Positions 51,126-60,662 of a DNA stretch of 64,000 nucleotides are shown piece after piece. The translations under genes were made by a program, and so were the position numbers. Where the stretch lies: positions 1,984,001 through 2,048,000 of the forward strand of contig CP129482.1 of NCBI GenBank assembly GCA_030583925.1, read 5' to 3'. Positions within the stretch are counted from its first letter, which is position 1; each line of letters begins with the position of its first letter. Source of the stretch: Anaerolineales bacterium (GTDB lineage Bacteria > Chloroflexota > Anaerolineae > Anaerolineales > Villigracilaceae). Under the pieces are notes generated by a model that did not search any database, was not told the origin of the DNA, and saw nothing but the letters and a program-made list of their open reading frames with translations.

Positions 51126-51746
51126 TTAGTTTTTTATTCCGGTGTTTACCACATACGTGCAATGCGCGCTTCCGTCCAATACACATTGGACTTTCTGGGC
51201 GGGGAGCGCAAGCATTTTTGAGATCAGCGTCTGGTCAACGGTGCAAACTTCAGGATGAGAGATGCCGATCTGAAAGTAGGGGCATGAAATTTCGTGGATC
51301 TGATATTCCTTGTCCTTCTTTTCCCATTCCACTGTGAAACCTTCTTGCGCGAGAATTTCTTTCATCAAGTCCAGCCGCGCTTCCATGCTGAGACCCTTCA
51401 TCTGCTCCGCGTATTCGTTTGCCATCCCCTCCGCCACTTGGCTAAACAACTTGGAAACCGCCGGGCCCGGAAGCGATTCTTTCATCTGCGCAAGCAGTTT
51501 GGTCGTGAGCCGCAGATATTTAGTGGGGAAGCGTTCCATCCCGTCGGGAGTGAGCGAGTAAACCAGCCGAGGGCGCCCTACGCCGTGGCGTTCCTCGTCC
51601 GCTTTGATCAATCCTTCCGCGGTGAGGTTTGTGAGATGATGCCGGACGGAAATGGCATTGATTCCCACCGCCTCAGCTAGATCGTTGATGGTGATCTTCG
51701 GCTTACGATGCAGCGTATCTAAAATGCGTTCTTTCGTGCTTTTCAT
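51126..51746 (-). CDS. sufR: SufR-like Fe-S-sensing transcriptional repressor
   Basis: This 206-residue regulator has an N-terminal winged helix (STKERILDTLHRKPKITINDLAEAVGINAISVRHHLTNLTAEGLI), a long helical dimerisation part, and a C-terminal Cys-rich region: C-x12-C in SCPYFQIGISHPEVC, then 19 residues to another Cys and CVLDGSAHC. The layout is that of SufR, which holds a [4Fe-4S] cluster and represses suf genes. It is divergent from sufC and shares the control region. ATG 51746 is used. Confidence 0.87.
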   Translation of the reverse strand: MKSTKERILDTLHRKPKITINDLAEAVGINAISVRHHLTNLTAEGLIKADEERHGVGRPRLVYSLTPDGMERFPTKYLRLTTKLLAQMKESLPGPAVSKLFSQVAEGMANEYAEQMKGLSMEARLDLMKEILAQEGFTVEWEKKDKEYQIHEISCPYFQIGISHPEVCTVDQTLISKMLALPAQKVQCVLDGSAHCTYVVNTGIKN

Positions 51747-51753
51747 GTGGGTG

Positions 51754-51782
51754 AGTATAATCCTGCGCCTTTGTATTGTCAA
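51754..51782 (-). promoter_or_regulatory. Promoter for the sufR-like gene
   Basis: On the minus strand TTGACA (51777-51782), a 17-nt spacer and TATACT (51754-51759) form a near-consensus promoter 8 nt from the ATG. The -35 overlaps the left half of the inverted repeat described next. Confidence 0.75.
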
Positions 51783-51811
51783 TATACTAGAAAAATATCA
51801 TAAATATTGAC
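51778..51811. promoter_or_regulatory. Candidate SufR operator between the divergent suf promoters
   Basis: GTCAATAT (51778-51785) and ATATTGAC (51804-51811) are a perfect 8-bp inverted repeat, 18 nt apart. Each half overlaps the -35 box of one of the two divergent promoters, so one bound repressor could shut off both sufR and sufCBD. Confidence 0.65.
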
Positions 51812-51835
51812 TATTGGCTTCTCCTCTGCTATAAT
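51807..51835 (+). promoter_or_regulatory. Promoter of the suf operon
   Basis: TTGACT (51807-51812), a 17-nt spacer and perfect TATAAT (51830-51835). The start of transcription is expected near 51842, giving a leader of about 80 nt before sufC. Confidence 0.88.
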
Positions 51836-51921
51836 GCCGCCGAACAAAAAAAATTACGATAACGTCCCGCGGTTTGGCATACAACTCTGCGGGACGGTCA
51901 TCCATTAGGAGAAAATCACGC

Positions 51922-52695
51922 ATGTCGCAACTCGAAATCAAGGATCTGCATGTTAGCATCGAAGATAAGGAAATTCTCAAGGGGCTGACGCTCACGGTCA
52001 AGCAAGGAGAAATCCACGCTATTATGGGACCGAACGGAACGGGGAAGTCCACGCTGGCTTATACGTTGATGGGGCATCCGAACTACACCGTCACGCAAGG
52101 CGAAGTCACATTCAAGGGGCAGAACGTATTGGAACTCGAACCCGACGAGCGCTCGCGCCTCGGCATGTTCCTCGCGTTCCAATATCCGGTCGCTATCCCC
52201 GGCGTCACCGTCGCCAACTTTTTGCGGACAGCCATCAATGCGCGCCGACGAGCGGAGAATCCGGCCGACAAAGGCATCCCGATTCCCGAATTCCGCAAGA
52301 TGTTGATCGAGAAGATGAACATGCTGAAAATGGATCAGAACTTTGCCGGGCGTTATCTCAACGACGGTTTCTCTGGCGGCGAAAAGAAACGCGCCGAAAT
52401 TCTGCAGATGGCAACCTTGAAGCCCGAGATCGCCATTTTGGACGAAACCGATTCAGGTCTGGACATTGACGCGCTGCGCGTCGTAGCAGAGGGAGTCAAC
52501 GCCTTGAGCGGATCCGAACTCGGCGTGCTGGTCATCACGCACTACCAACGCTTGTTGAATTACATCAAACCGCACTTCGTCCACATCATGCTCGATGGGC
52601 GCATTGTCGAATCGGGCGGACCCGACTTGGCGCTCCACCTCGAAGAGCAAGGTTACGAATGGGTGCGCGAGAAGCACGAGGAAGTTGCCGCGTAG
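51922..52695 (+). CDS. sufC: Fe-S assembly ATPase SufC
   Basis: This 257-residue ABC-type soluble ATPase has Walker [10 protein letters not shown] (residues 35-43), signature [11 protein letters not shown], Walker [16 protein letters not shown] and His in VITHYQRLL. It powers the SufBCD scaffold. ATG 51922 has AGGAG 10 nt upstream. Confidence 0.97.
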   Translation: MSQLEIKDLHVSIEDKEILKGLTLTVKQGEIHAIMGPNGTGKSTLAYTLMGHPNYTVTQGEVTFKGQNVLELEPDERSRLGMFLAFQYPVAIPGVTVANFLRTAINARRRAENPADKGIPIPEFRKMLIEKMNMLKMDQNFAGRYLNDGFSGGEKKRAEILQMATLKPEIAILDETDSGLDIDALRVVAEGVNALSGSELGVLVITHYQRLLNYIKPHFVHIMLDGRIVESGGPDLALHLEEQGYEWVREKHEEVAA

Positions 52696-52780
52696 TTAGT
52701 GATAGAGTTCACCGAGAAAAATGAGTTTTTCCAATTCTCAGGATCTCTGTGATCTCCATGGCTAATGGATTGGAGATAAT

Positions 52781-54190
<1,410 letters not shown>

Positions 54191-54247
54191 CAAGTTATCA
54201 CGTTGGCAGGTTTAAACGTTCCAACTTTTCAACCTGCCAACTTTCAA

Positions 54248-55600
54248 ATGGATAAATATATGCAAGAAAAACCAAAAGTAGTAATTTCAAAGACTAGACG
54301 CGCGGAATCAGCCGCGAGAGATTTTTCATTCACCGAAGCGGACGTGCGCAAGGGAGCGGACGCACTCGCTTCTTACCGGACCTCAGCCTGGTCCGCCTTC
54401 GCGAAGAATCGCCTCCCCGACACCTCCCTCGAAGCGTGGCGCCGCACGGACATTCACGCGCTCCCCGCTGATAAATTCATCTTCCCGAAAGACGGCGCGT
54501 TCAACGACCTGCCTCCTGTGCGCGAAGATTTGCTGCGTCCGCTCGTCGCGAACCAGCACGGAGGGCAGATCGTTTTGTCCCCCGGCGGTTCAAAAATTGA
54601 ACTCGATGAAAAACTTGCCAATAATGGCATCGTCTTCACCGACTTGCTAACCGCCGAGCAAAAGCATCCCGAATTGCTCGCGAAGATGATGGGCAAAACC
54701 GTCAACGTGGAAGAAGGGAAGTTTTCCGCCCTGGCTGGCGCGTTCGCGCAGAATGGCGTGGTGTTGTACGTTCCCAAAGGCGTGACCGTGGACGAACCGC
54801 TTCACTCCGTATTGTGGGGTCCCGGCGCGGACTTGGCTCACATCTCGCACATCCTCGTTCTCGTGGACGAGGGCGCGTCGGTGACGTATGTTCACGAAGC
54901 CGCGTCGCCCGACGAGGTTGGGTCAAACTCCCTGCACGCGGGAATCGTCGAAATCCAAGTGATGGACGGCGCGACGATGAAATTCGTCGAGTTGCAATCG
55001 TGGGGGCGTCATGTCTGGAATTTCAGTCACGAACGCGCCCGCGTCGAGCGCGGCGGCAACCTCGATTGGATCTTCGGCGCGATTGGTTCGCGCCTCACGA
55101 AGAATTTCTCCGAACTTGATCTGGCTGGCGATGGCGCGCAAGGACGCATGTCTGGGTTTTATTTTACGGATGGCAACCAACATCTCGACCACGACACGCA
55201 ACAAAACCATCTCGCGCCGCACACAACCAGCGATCTGCTGTTCAAGGGCGCGTTGAAAGGCAAGAGCCGTTCAGTATGGCAAGGCATGATCTACGTGGCG
55301 CCCGGCGCGCAGAAGACCGACGGTTATCAAGCGAATCGCAATCTCGTGTTGAGCGACGGCGCCCGCGCCGACTCGATCCCCGGCTTGGAAATCCTTGCCG
55401 ATGATGTCCGTTGTACGCACGGTGCGACCGTCGGCAAACTCGAAGCGGAGCCGCTTTTCTATTTGAAGTCACGCGGCATTCCGCAGTCCGAAGCCGAGAA
55501 AATTGTCGTCGAAGGTTTCTTTGACCCGATCTTCCAGCGGATTCCATTCGAAGGTGTACGCGAACGATTCCAGCAGTATATTGCTGAAAAAATGTCGTAA
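54248..55600 (+). CDS. sufD: Fe-S assembly protein SufD
   Basis: The 450-residue paralogue of SufB has the family LPDTSLEAWRRTDI near residue 55, VLYVPKGVTVDEPLHSVLWG, GATMKFVELQSWG and the C-terminal EPLFYLKSRGIPQSEAEKIV. It is required for cluster assembly and iron entry. The exact start is uncertain: ATG 54248 and ATG 54260 are both possible and the upstream TTG lies in a CCAACTTTTCAACC tract. Confidence 0.95.
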   Translation: MDKYMQEKPKVVISKTRRAESAARDFSFTEADVRKGADALASYRTSAWSAFAKNRLPDTSLEAWRRTDIHALPADKFIFPKDGAFNDLPPVREDLLRPLVANQHGGQIVLSPGGSKIELDEKLANNGIVFTDLLTAEQKHPELLAKMMGKTVNVEEGKFSALAGAFAQNGVVLYVPKGVTVDEPLHSVLWGPGADLAHISHILVLVDEGASVTYVHEAASPDEVGSNSLHAGIVEIQVMDGATMKFVELQSWGRHVWNFSHERARVERGGNLDWIFGAIGSRLTKNFSELDLAGDGAQGRMSGFYFTDGNQHLDHDTQQNHLAPHTTSDLLFKGALKGKSRSVWQGMIYVAPGAQKTDGYQANRNLVLSDGARADSIPGLEILADDVRCTHGATVGKLEAEPLFYLKSRGIPQSEAEKIVVEGFFDPIFQRIPFEGVRERFQQYIAEKMS

Positions 55601-55618
55601 CAAGAATTGAGATATTCC

Positions 55619-56203
55619 ATGGCAAAAACAAAAACGATGGCGAAAAGTAAATCGAAGGCGAAGGTTCGCGTTGCCGCGAAATCTGTCAGTCGTTCGAAGC
55701 CGCCGATCTCTAACGCGAAGGGTAAGGCAAAAGAGACAACTCGTCCGAAGCCCAAGTCTATTGTTCTCTCGCCGCCGAGTAAATCTTCAGCCGCGCGATC
55801 TCGCCCTGCCGGAACAACAAAAGTCCGTGTGACGAATAAGGCTTACGCGTCGCGTGCCACATCTGCCGAGGGACGAAAGTTGTTGCTCAAGAGCCTGCGC
55901 TTACCGCAATATAACTATATGAAACCGCCCGGCGCGATGCACGATTTTCAGGTTGGCGATAATGTAGAAGTATATTGCGATCACGAAAAGAATCGCGACC
56001 GCGTGCGCGGTTGGATTCGCGGCACTGTCGTTCAGGTGGACAACAAATTAGTCGCGGTGCAATTCCGCTCAAACGTGTTCCTCACCGACGGCTGGATGGT
56101 GCCAGACCGCATCTTGTGGTACCCGCTGACTTCCGAACACATGCGTCCTGTGCCGGGCAAGAAGTCGGTGCGGCGCGAAGAGCGAGTGATTCCAGATTAT
56201 TAA
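55619..56203 (+). CDS. Basic protein with a Tudor-like domain inside the suf operon, function unknown
   Basis: This 194-residue protein has an N-terminal half that is very basic and low-complexity (KTMAKSKSKAKVRVAAKSVS, PKSIVLSPPSKSS), suggesting disorder and nucleic-acid contact. The C-terminal half has a small beta-barrel-like sequence, FQVGDNVEVYCDHEKNRDR, WIRGTVVQVDNKLVAVQFRS and DGWMVPDRILWYPL, reminiscent of Tudor/Agenet or KOW folds. It lies between sufD and sufS with 18- and 87-nt gaps and the same strand, so it should be co-expressed with Fe-S assembly. It is not a standard SUF component. Confidence 0.7.
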   Translation: MAKTKTMAKSKSKAKVRVAAKSVSRSKPPISNAKGKAKETTRPKPKSIVLSPPSKSSAARSRPAGTTKVRVTNKAYASRATSAEGRKLLLKSLRLPQYNYMKPPGAMHDFQVGDNVEVYCDHEKNRDRVRGWIRGTVVQVDNKLVAVQFRSNVFLTDGWMVPDRILWYPLTSEHMRPVPGKKSVRREERVIPDY

Positions 56204-56206
56204 CGG

Positions 56207-56290
56207 GCTAGGTAAACGCGTAAACAAGTAGACACGCATACACGTGCAACCTTGTTTTCGTGTTTACCTGCCTCTTTGTGCACCTTTCCC
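56207..56290. repeat. GTAAACAAGTAGACACG tract
   Basis: AACGCGTAAACAAGTAGACACGC and the inverted-looking GTGTTTACCTGCCTCTTTG. Similar tracts are at 14814-14850 and 58015-58090. It fills the gap before sufS. Confidence 0.65.
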
Positions 56291-57514
56291 ATGCTCAACG
56301 TCAACGAAATCCGCAAAGATTTTCCCATCCTCCAACGCAAGACGCATGACAGCGTCCCGCTCGTCTATTTGGATTCGACCGCCACTTCGCAAAAGCCGAC
56401 GCCCGTCATCGAAGCGATGAACGAGTATTATCGGCGCTCGAACGCGAACATCCATCGCGGCGTCCACACGCTCGCCGAGGAAGCGACCGCCATGTACGAA
56501 GCGGCGCGCGAGAAGGTCGCCAAATTTATCAACTCGCCCTCTGCTCGGCAAATTATTTACACCCGCAACACGACCGAGTCGATCAACCTCGTGGCGTACA
56601 CGTGGGCGCGGGCGACCCTCAAGGCGGGCGATCTCGTCGTCCTCACCGAGATGGAGCATCACTCCAACCTCGTGCCGTGGCAGATGTTGCAAGCGGAACG
56701 TGGCATTGAATTGGATTTCATCCCCGTGACGGAAAACGGCTTGCTGGATTTGGACGCCTACAAAACGCTTCTTTCGCGGATCCCGAAACTGGTCGCCTTT
56801 ACGCACATGAGCAACGTCCTCGGCACGATCAACCCCGCCGCAGACATCATCCGCATGGCGCACGAGGCTGGCGCAATCACGCTCGTAGACGGCGCGCAAT
56901 CTGTACCTCACCTCAAAGTGGACATGCAAGCCCTCGACGCAGACTTCTACGCCTTCTCCGCCCACAAAATGTGCGGACCAACAGGCATCGGCGCGTTGTA
57001 TGGCAAAGCCGAGTTGCTCGAAGCCATGCCTCCTTTCCTCGGCGGCGGCGACATGATCAAGGAAGTGAAACTCCGTTCGTTCAAGCCGAACACGCTTCCG
57101 CATAAATTCGAAGCTGGCACTCCCGCCATTGCGGAAGCCGTCGGTTTTGGCGCGGCAGTGGATTATCTGACGAAAGTCGGCATGGACAACATCGCCGCGC
57201 ACGAACACGCTATCACCGAATACGCGCTCGAACGCTTGGAGGAAATCCCCGGCGTGAAGTTGTTCGGTCCCTTGGCGGATAAAAAGGGAGGCGTCGCCGC
57301 GTTCACCTTCGACGGCGTCCACCCTCACGACGTGGCGCAAATTTTAGACCGCGACGGCATCGCCGTCCGCGCGGGGCATCACTGCGCACAGCCCTTGCAC
57401 GAAAAATTCGGCATCCCCGCCACCAGCCGCGCTTCGTTCTATTTGTACAACACGAAAGAAGAAGTTGATTTGCTGGTGAACGGGATTTACAAGGTGAAGG
57501 AATTGTTTGGGTAA
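56291..57514 (+). CDS. sufS: Cysteine desulfurase SufS
   Basis: This 407-residue PLP enzyme has the N-terminal YLDSTATSQKPTPVIEAM, NIHRGVHTLAEEAT, the PLP Lys in FYAFSAHKMCGPTGIGAL and the catalytic Cys in RAGHHCAQPL. It supplies persulfide to SufU for cluster assembly. ATG 56291 (MLNVNEIRKDFP) is used. Confidence 0.97.
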   Translation: MLNVNEIRKDFPILQRKTHDSVPLVYLDSTATSQKPTPVIEAMNEYYRRSNANIHRGVHTLAEEATAMYEAAREKVAKFINSPSARQIIYTRNTTESINLVAYTWARATLKAGDLVVLTEMEHHSNLVPWQMLQAERGIELDFIPVTENGLLDLDAYKTLLSRIPKLVAFTHMSNVLGTINPAADIIRMAHEAGAITLVDGAQSVPHLKVDMQALDADFYAFSAHKMCGPTGIGALYGKAELLEAMPPFLGGGDMIKEVKLRSFKPNTLPHKFEAGTPAIAEAVGFGAAVDYLTKVGMDNIAAHEHAITEYALERLEEIPGVKLFGPLADKKGGVAAFTFDGVHPHDVAQILDRDGIAVRAGHHCAQPLHEKFGIPATSRASFYLYNTKEEVDLLVNGIYKVKELFG

Positions 57515-57534
57515 AACCATACCCTGTCATTGCG

Positions 57535-57608
57535 AGGCGGTGTTCGTCCGCCGAAGCAATCCCCTCGCCTATGAGGAGATTGCTTCGGGCTTCGCCCTCG
57601 CAATGACA
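57535..57608. repeat. Dispersed palindromic repeat, TGTCATTGCGAG family, copy 3
   Basis: TGTCATTGCGAGGCGG, then GAAGCAATCC and the inverted AGATTGCTTC, ending CCTCGCAATGACA. It lies between sufS and sufU inside the operon, so it is transcribed. Confidence 0.85.
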
Positions 57609-57618
57609 TTGGAGCCTT

Positions 57619-58014
57619 ATGGACGACCTCTATCGCGAAGTCATCATCGAACACTATAAGAACCCATCTTATCGCGGACACCTCGACCCGCACGATATTC
57701 AATTCGCGGACAATAACCCGCTGTGCGGGGACCATATCGAAATCACGCTCCAAACCGCCGCAGACGGGACGGTCAAAGACGCGCGCTTCGACGGCCATGG
57801 GTGCGCCATCTCGCAAGCCTCCGCCGACCTGCTGGTTGAGTCCATCATTGGCAAGCCGCTCGATGAAGTGAAGCAATTGAACAAAGAGCACATCCTCGAT
57901 ATGCTTGGCATCGAACTCGGACCTGTCCGCTTGAAATGCGCGTTGCTGTCGCTCAAGGTGTTGAAGGCGGGGGTGTATGGGCTGGGCGAGGCGAGTGATT
58001 CTCTTGTGGAGTAA
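57619..58014 (+). CDS. sufU: Fe-S assembly protein SufU (zinc-dependent sulfur transferase)
   Basis: This 131-residue IscU-fold protein has three conserved Cys in NNPLCGDHIEI, GHGCAISQASAD and RLKCALLSLKVLK, with an Asp after the first Cys as in zinc-bound SufU. It accepts sulfur from SufS. It has GGAG 4-5 nt before the ATG. Confidence 0.95.
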   Translation: MDDLYREVIIEHYKNPSYRGHLDPHDIQFADNNPLCGDHIEITLQTAADGTVKDARFDGHGCAISQASADLLVESIIGKPLDEVKQLNKEHILDMLGIELGPVRLKCALLSLKVLKAGVYGLGEASDSLVE

Positions 58015-58090
58015 AAACGTACACAGGTAAACACGTACACAGGTAAAACCGTGTCTACTTGTTTCCTTGTTTACTTGCATACCTTCCCCC
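58013..58090. repeat. GTACACAGGTAAACACG tract
   Basis: AACGTACACAGGTAAACACG repeated, then CGTGTCTACTTGTTTCCTTG in the reverse sense. It belongs to the same family as 14814-14850 and 56207-56290 and fills the sufU-Rieske gap. Confidence 0.65.
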
Positions 58091-58091
58091 T

Positions 58092-58436
58092 ATGTTCAAT
58101 TACACACAACAAACTGAAAACATCGAATTTTATGAAATCGTTCCCGCCTCGGAACTGCCGAATGGGGAACGCCTATTTTTGGAAATCGAAGACAAGTCGC
58201 TGGTGATCTTCAACATTGCGGGTCAATACTTCGCGATCGCCGATATTTGCACACATGACGGCGGTCCGCTGGGGGAGGGTGATGTGGAAGGCTTCAACGT
58301 CATCTGTCCGCGGCATGGCGCCGAGTTCGACATGCGGACTGGGAAGGCTGTGAAATTACCCGCCGTGGAAGATATCCCCGCGTATCCAGTTCAAGTGCGC
58401 GATGGGACGATTTTTGTGGGAATACCGAAAGAATAA
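58092..58436 (+). CDS. Rieske-type [2Fe-2S] ferredoxin
   Basis: This 114-residue protein has both cluster motifs: CTHDGGPL (Cys-x-His) and CPRHGAEFD (Cys-x-x-His). It is a small soluble Rieske ferredoxin, like the ferredoxin components of dioxygenases, and its place at the end of the suf operon is common. It probably donates electrons to an unidentified oxidase or to Fe-S assembly. Confidence 0.93.
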   Translation: MFNYTQQTENIEFYEIVPASELPNGERLFLEIEDKSLVIFNIAGQYFAIADICTHDGGPLGEGDVEGFNVICPRHGAEFDMRTGKAVKLPAVEDIPAYPVQVRDGTIFVGIPKE

Positions 58437-58494
58437 TCTGTTAGAGAAATTCTAGACTTTGAATAACTGTCGTAATTTCAACAAGATGCGAAAG

Positions 58495-59370
58495 TCATCT
58501 TCTGGTTGAACCCAATTGCTTCAACCTTGCCAGTCGTTCGGGCTCTTTTTCTGCAAGCCAGATATCTTGCGATAAAACTTCATAGGCTTTTGCGAAGTAA
58601 GCGCGTGACTCCTTCGCGCGGTTCAGCGCCAACAGACATTCCCCAATTTCTTCAAAAACATATCCGTCGCTTTCGCCAGCCGATTCGATCTCGCATTTCA
58701 ATTCCCGCTGGATGGTCAATGCTTCTTTGACGCGGTTGAGCGAACGTAACGCGCGCGCCACGCACCAACGCGCGATGCGGATTTCGGTCACGCTTCCATT
58801 CGACCTTCGGACTGACTCGGCTTTCGTGAACATTTCCAACGCGCACGCGTATTCGCCCAGATCGTGATACGACCAGCCTGCGTTGTTGTACAACGACGCG
58901 AGCCAGCCGCGCGCTTTTTCCTGTCCCGACGATTCGGCTAACGCAATTGCGCGCAGGTTCAAGTCGAGGGAAGAAGCGGGCGTCGCAAGGATGGCGAGCA
59001 TGTGGAGCGCGTCCACCGCGTAGTTGTCGTCGAGGAGATTGGTGGCCGAATCCAATGCTTGTTCGAAATACGGGCGCGCCTCGTCGGGTTTGCCCGACGA
59101 GTTCAAGACCCTGCCGCGTTCGAGCAGGTAGCGCGTCTTCTCGCGCGAATCCGCTTCGCCGAGGCGCCGCTCCACCTGATCGAGCGTGAGATGCGCTTTT
59201 GCGAATTTTCTTTGAAGCCCTTGCGCCCGCGCGATCTGAGTCAGCAATTCGAGGAACGCGGGATCGTTTTCAGGGACTTGCAAAAGAATCTCGCAGAACC
59301 GCCCCTCGGTCTTTTGCGGGTTCGAATAATCCCAAACGGAATCGAAATCAGGAATTGTCTGTAGCAACAT
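58495..59370 (-). CDS. TPR-repeat protein
   Basis: This 291-residue soluble protein is built of helical pairs with TPR features (LLERGRVLNSSGKPDEARPYFEQAL, LYNNAGWSYHDLGEYACALEMF, IGECLLALNRAKESRAYFAKA). It overlaps the MFS gene by 23 nt, so they are co-translated. It has no enzymatic domain and probably acts in protein contacts. It ends 58 nt after the Rieske gene on the opposite strand. Confidence 0.85.
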   Translation of the reverse strand: MLLQTIPDFDSVWDYSNPQKTEGRFCEILLQVPENDPAFLELLTQIARAQGLQRKFAKAHLTLDQVERRLGEADSREKTRYLLERGRVLNSSGKPDEARPYFEQALDSATNLLDDNYAVDALHMLAILATPASSLDLNLRAIALAESSGQEKARGWLASLYNNAGWSYHDLGEYACALEMFTKAESVRRSNGSVTEIRIARWCVARALRSLNRVKEALTIQRELKCEIESAGESDGYVFEEIGECLLALNRAKESRAYFAKAYEVLSQDIWLAEKEPERLARLKQLGSTRR

Positions 59371-60598
59371 GCAACTTCTCTTGCGCGGCTTTGCTTTCCA
59401 TGCTCATCACATCGGACGAAAACAGCGCGACCGCTCCGAGCGCGGCGCACGATATGCCCGCGCCCACGAACCACGATTGGATTCCGATCGCATCGGCGAC
59501 AGGTCCCGCCACGACCAACGCCAGCGGTGAGACGAGCATCGCCGCGCTGCGAATGAACGCGAAGACTCGTCCTTGCATCTCAGGGACGATGGTCGCTTGC
59601 AACGTCGCGCCGAAAGAGCCGTTGACGATGGGCAGGAGCAAACCGACCATTGAGTTTGCGACCAAGCCCACCAGGAATTGATCCTTTGAAACAACGCCGA
59701 CCACGATCGTGCAGAGTCCGCTCAAGATTAGCCCGACTTGCGCGGTGACGATCTTGCGCTTGAAGCCGCCCCACGCGCCGAGGATGAGACCGCCCGCCAC
59801 GGTTCCAACGGAGAACAAGGAAAGCCAGAGGGCGAGTTGCTCCGCGTCGCCGCGAAAATGATTCGTGATAAGCAGGGGCGTAAGCGGTTCGGTGGCGGTG
59901 AAGAAAAAGTTGATGACCATCACCAGCGAAAGCAGAATCACCAATCCGCGCCATGTGATGATGTAGCGGAAGCCAGCCGTAAAGTCCTGCCAGAACGTGA
60001 GCGGCGCTTGTTCGTTTCGCTCGGGTTGTGGGATGGCGATGAAGAAAAGGATTGTCACCGCGAGCAATGCGGTGGATACGTCAATTGCGAGAATACCCTG
60101 CATCGGCAGAATGGAAAGCAGAAGCGCGCCGAGCGGCGCCGAAATGATGTTTAGTCCGCCGTACAGCGCTTGGTTGAAACCTTGCACGCGTGCGAGTTGG
60201 TCCTTTGGAACAAGCATTACCGCCGAAGCGCCGAATGCAAATTCGTGAAAGCCTCCCCCCACCGCGCGGATGAGCAAAGCAAGATAGATATGCCACGTTT
60301 GCACGACGCCGAACATGAACAACGCCGCAAGCGCGACCGTCGTCACTGCCACTGTTGAATCGGCTGCGATCATAATGAACTTGCGGTTGCCGCGGTCCAC
60401 CCACGTGCCGATGAACGGCGAAAGCAAAACTTGCGGCAACAGTCCCATCATCGAAGCGAACGCCAACGTAGTCGCGGAGTTTGTGGTTGTGGTCAGATAC
60501 CAAATGATGGCGAACTGCACCAATTGACTGCCGAGCAAAGATAATGCCTGCCCAGCCCACAGCGTGTAATAGCGAGACGCCCAGCGTTTGTTTTCCAT
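59348..60598 (-). CDS. MFS transporter (macrolide-efflux MefA-like)
   Basis: This 416-residue protein of twelve helices begins SRYYTLWAGQALSLLGSQLVQFAIIWYL, with the loop 2-3 motif TWVDRGNRKFIMIAADS typical of the MefA/DHA3 subgroup of drug:H+ antiporters. Substrate is not determinable. It lies upstream of, and overlapping, the TPR gene. Confidence 0.88.
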   Translation of the reverse strand: MENKRWASRYYTLWAGQALSLLGSQLVQFAIIWYLTTTTNSATTLAFASMMGLLPQVLLSPFIGTWVDRGNRKFIMIAADSTVAVTTVALAALFMFGVVQTWHIYLALLIRAVGGGFHEFAFGASAVMLVPKDQLARVQGFNQALYGGLNIISAPLGALLLSILPMQGILAIDVSTALLAVTILFFIAIPQPERNEQAPLTFWQDFTAGFRYIITWRGLVILLSLVMVINFFFTATEPLTPLLITNHFRGDAEQLALWLSLFSVGTVAGGLILGAWGGFKRKIVTAQVGLILSGLCTIVVGVVSKDQFLVGLVANSMVGLLLPIVNGSFGATLQATIVPEMQGRVFAFIRSAAMLVSPLALVVAGPVADAIGIQSWFVGAGISCAALGAVALFSSDVMSMESKAAQEKLHVATDNS

Positions 60599-60662
60599 GC
60601 CCCAACTTTACCGAGAACGCCTCGATTTTGGATGCGCTGAAAGATGTATTTTGTGTGTATTT

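Noticed and set aside
56264..57340. Minus-strand frame of 358 codons opposite sufS
   Set aside because: SufS is certain on the plus strand with all active-site motifs; the antisense frame has an Arg/Asp/His-rich artefact composition.
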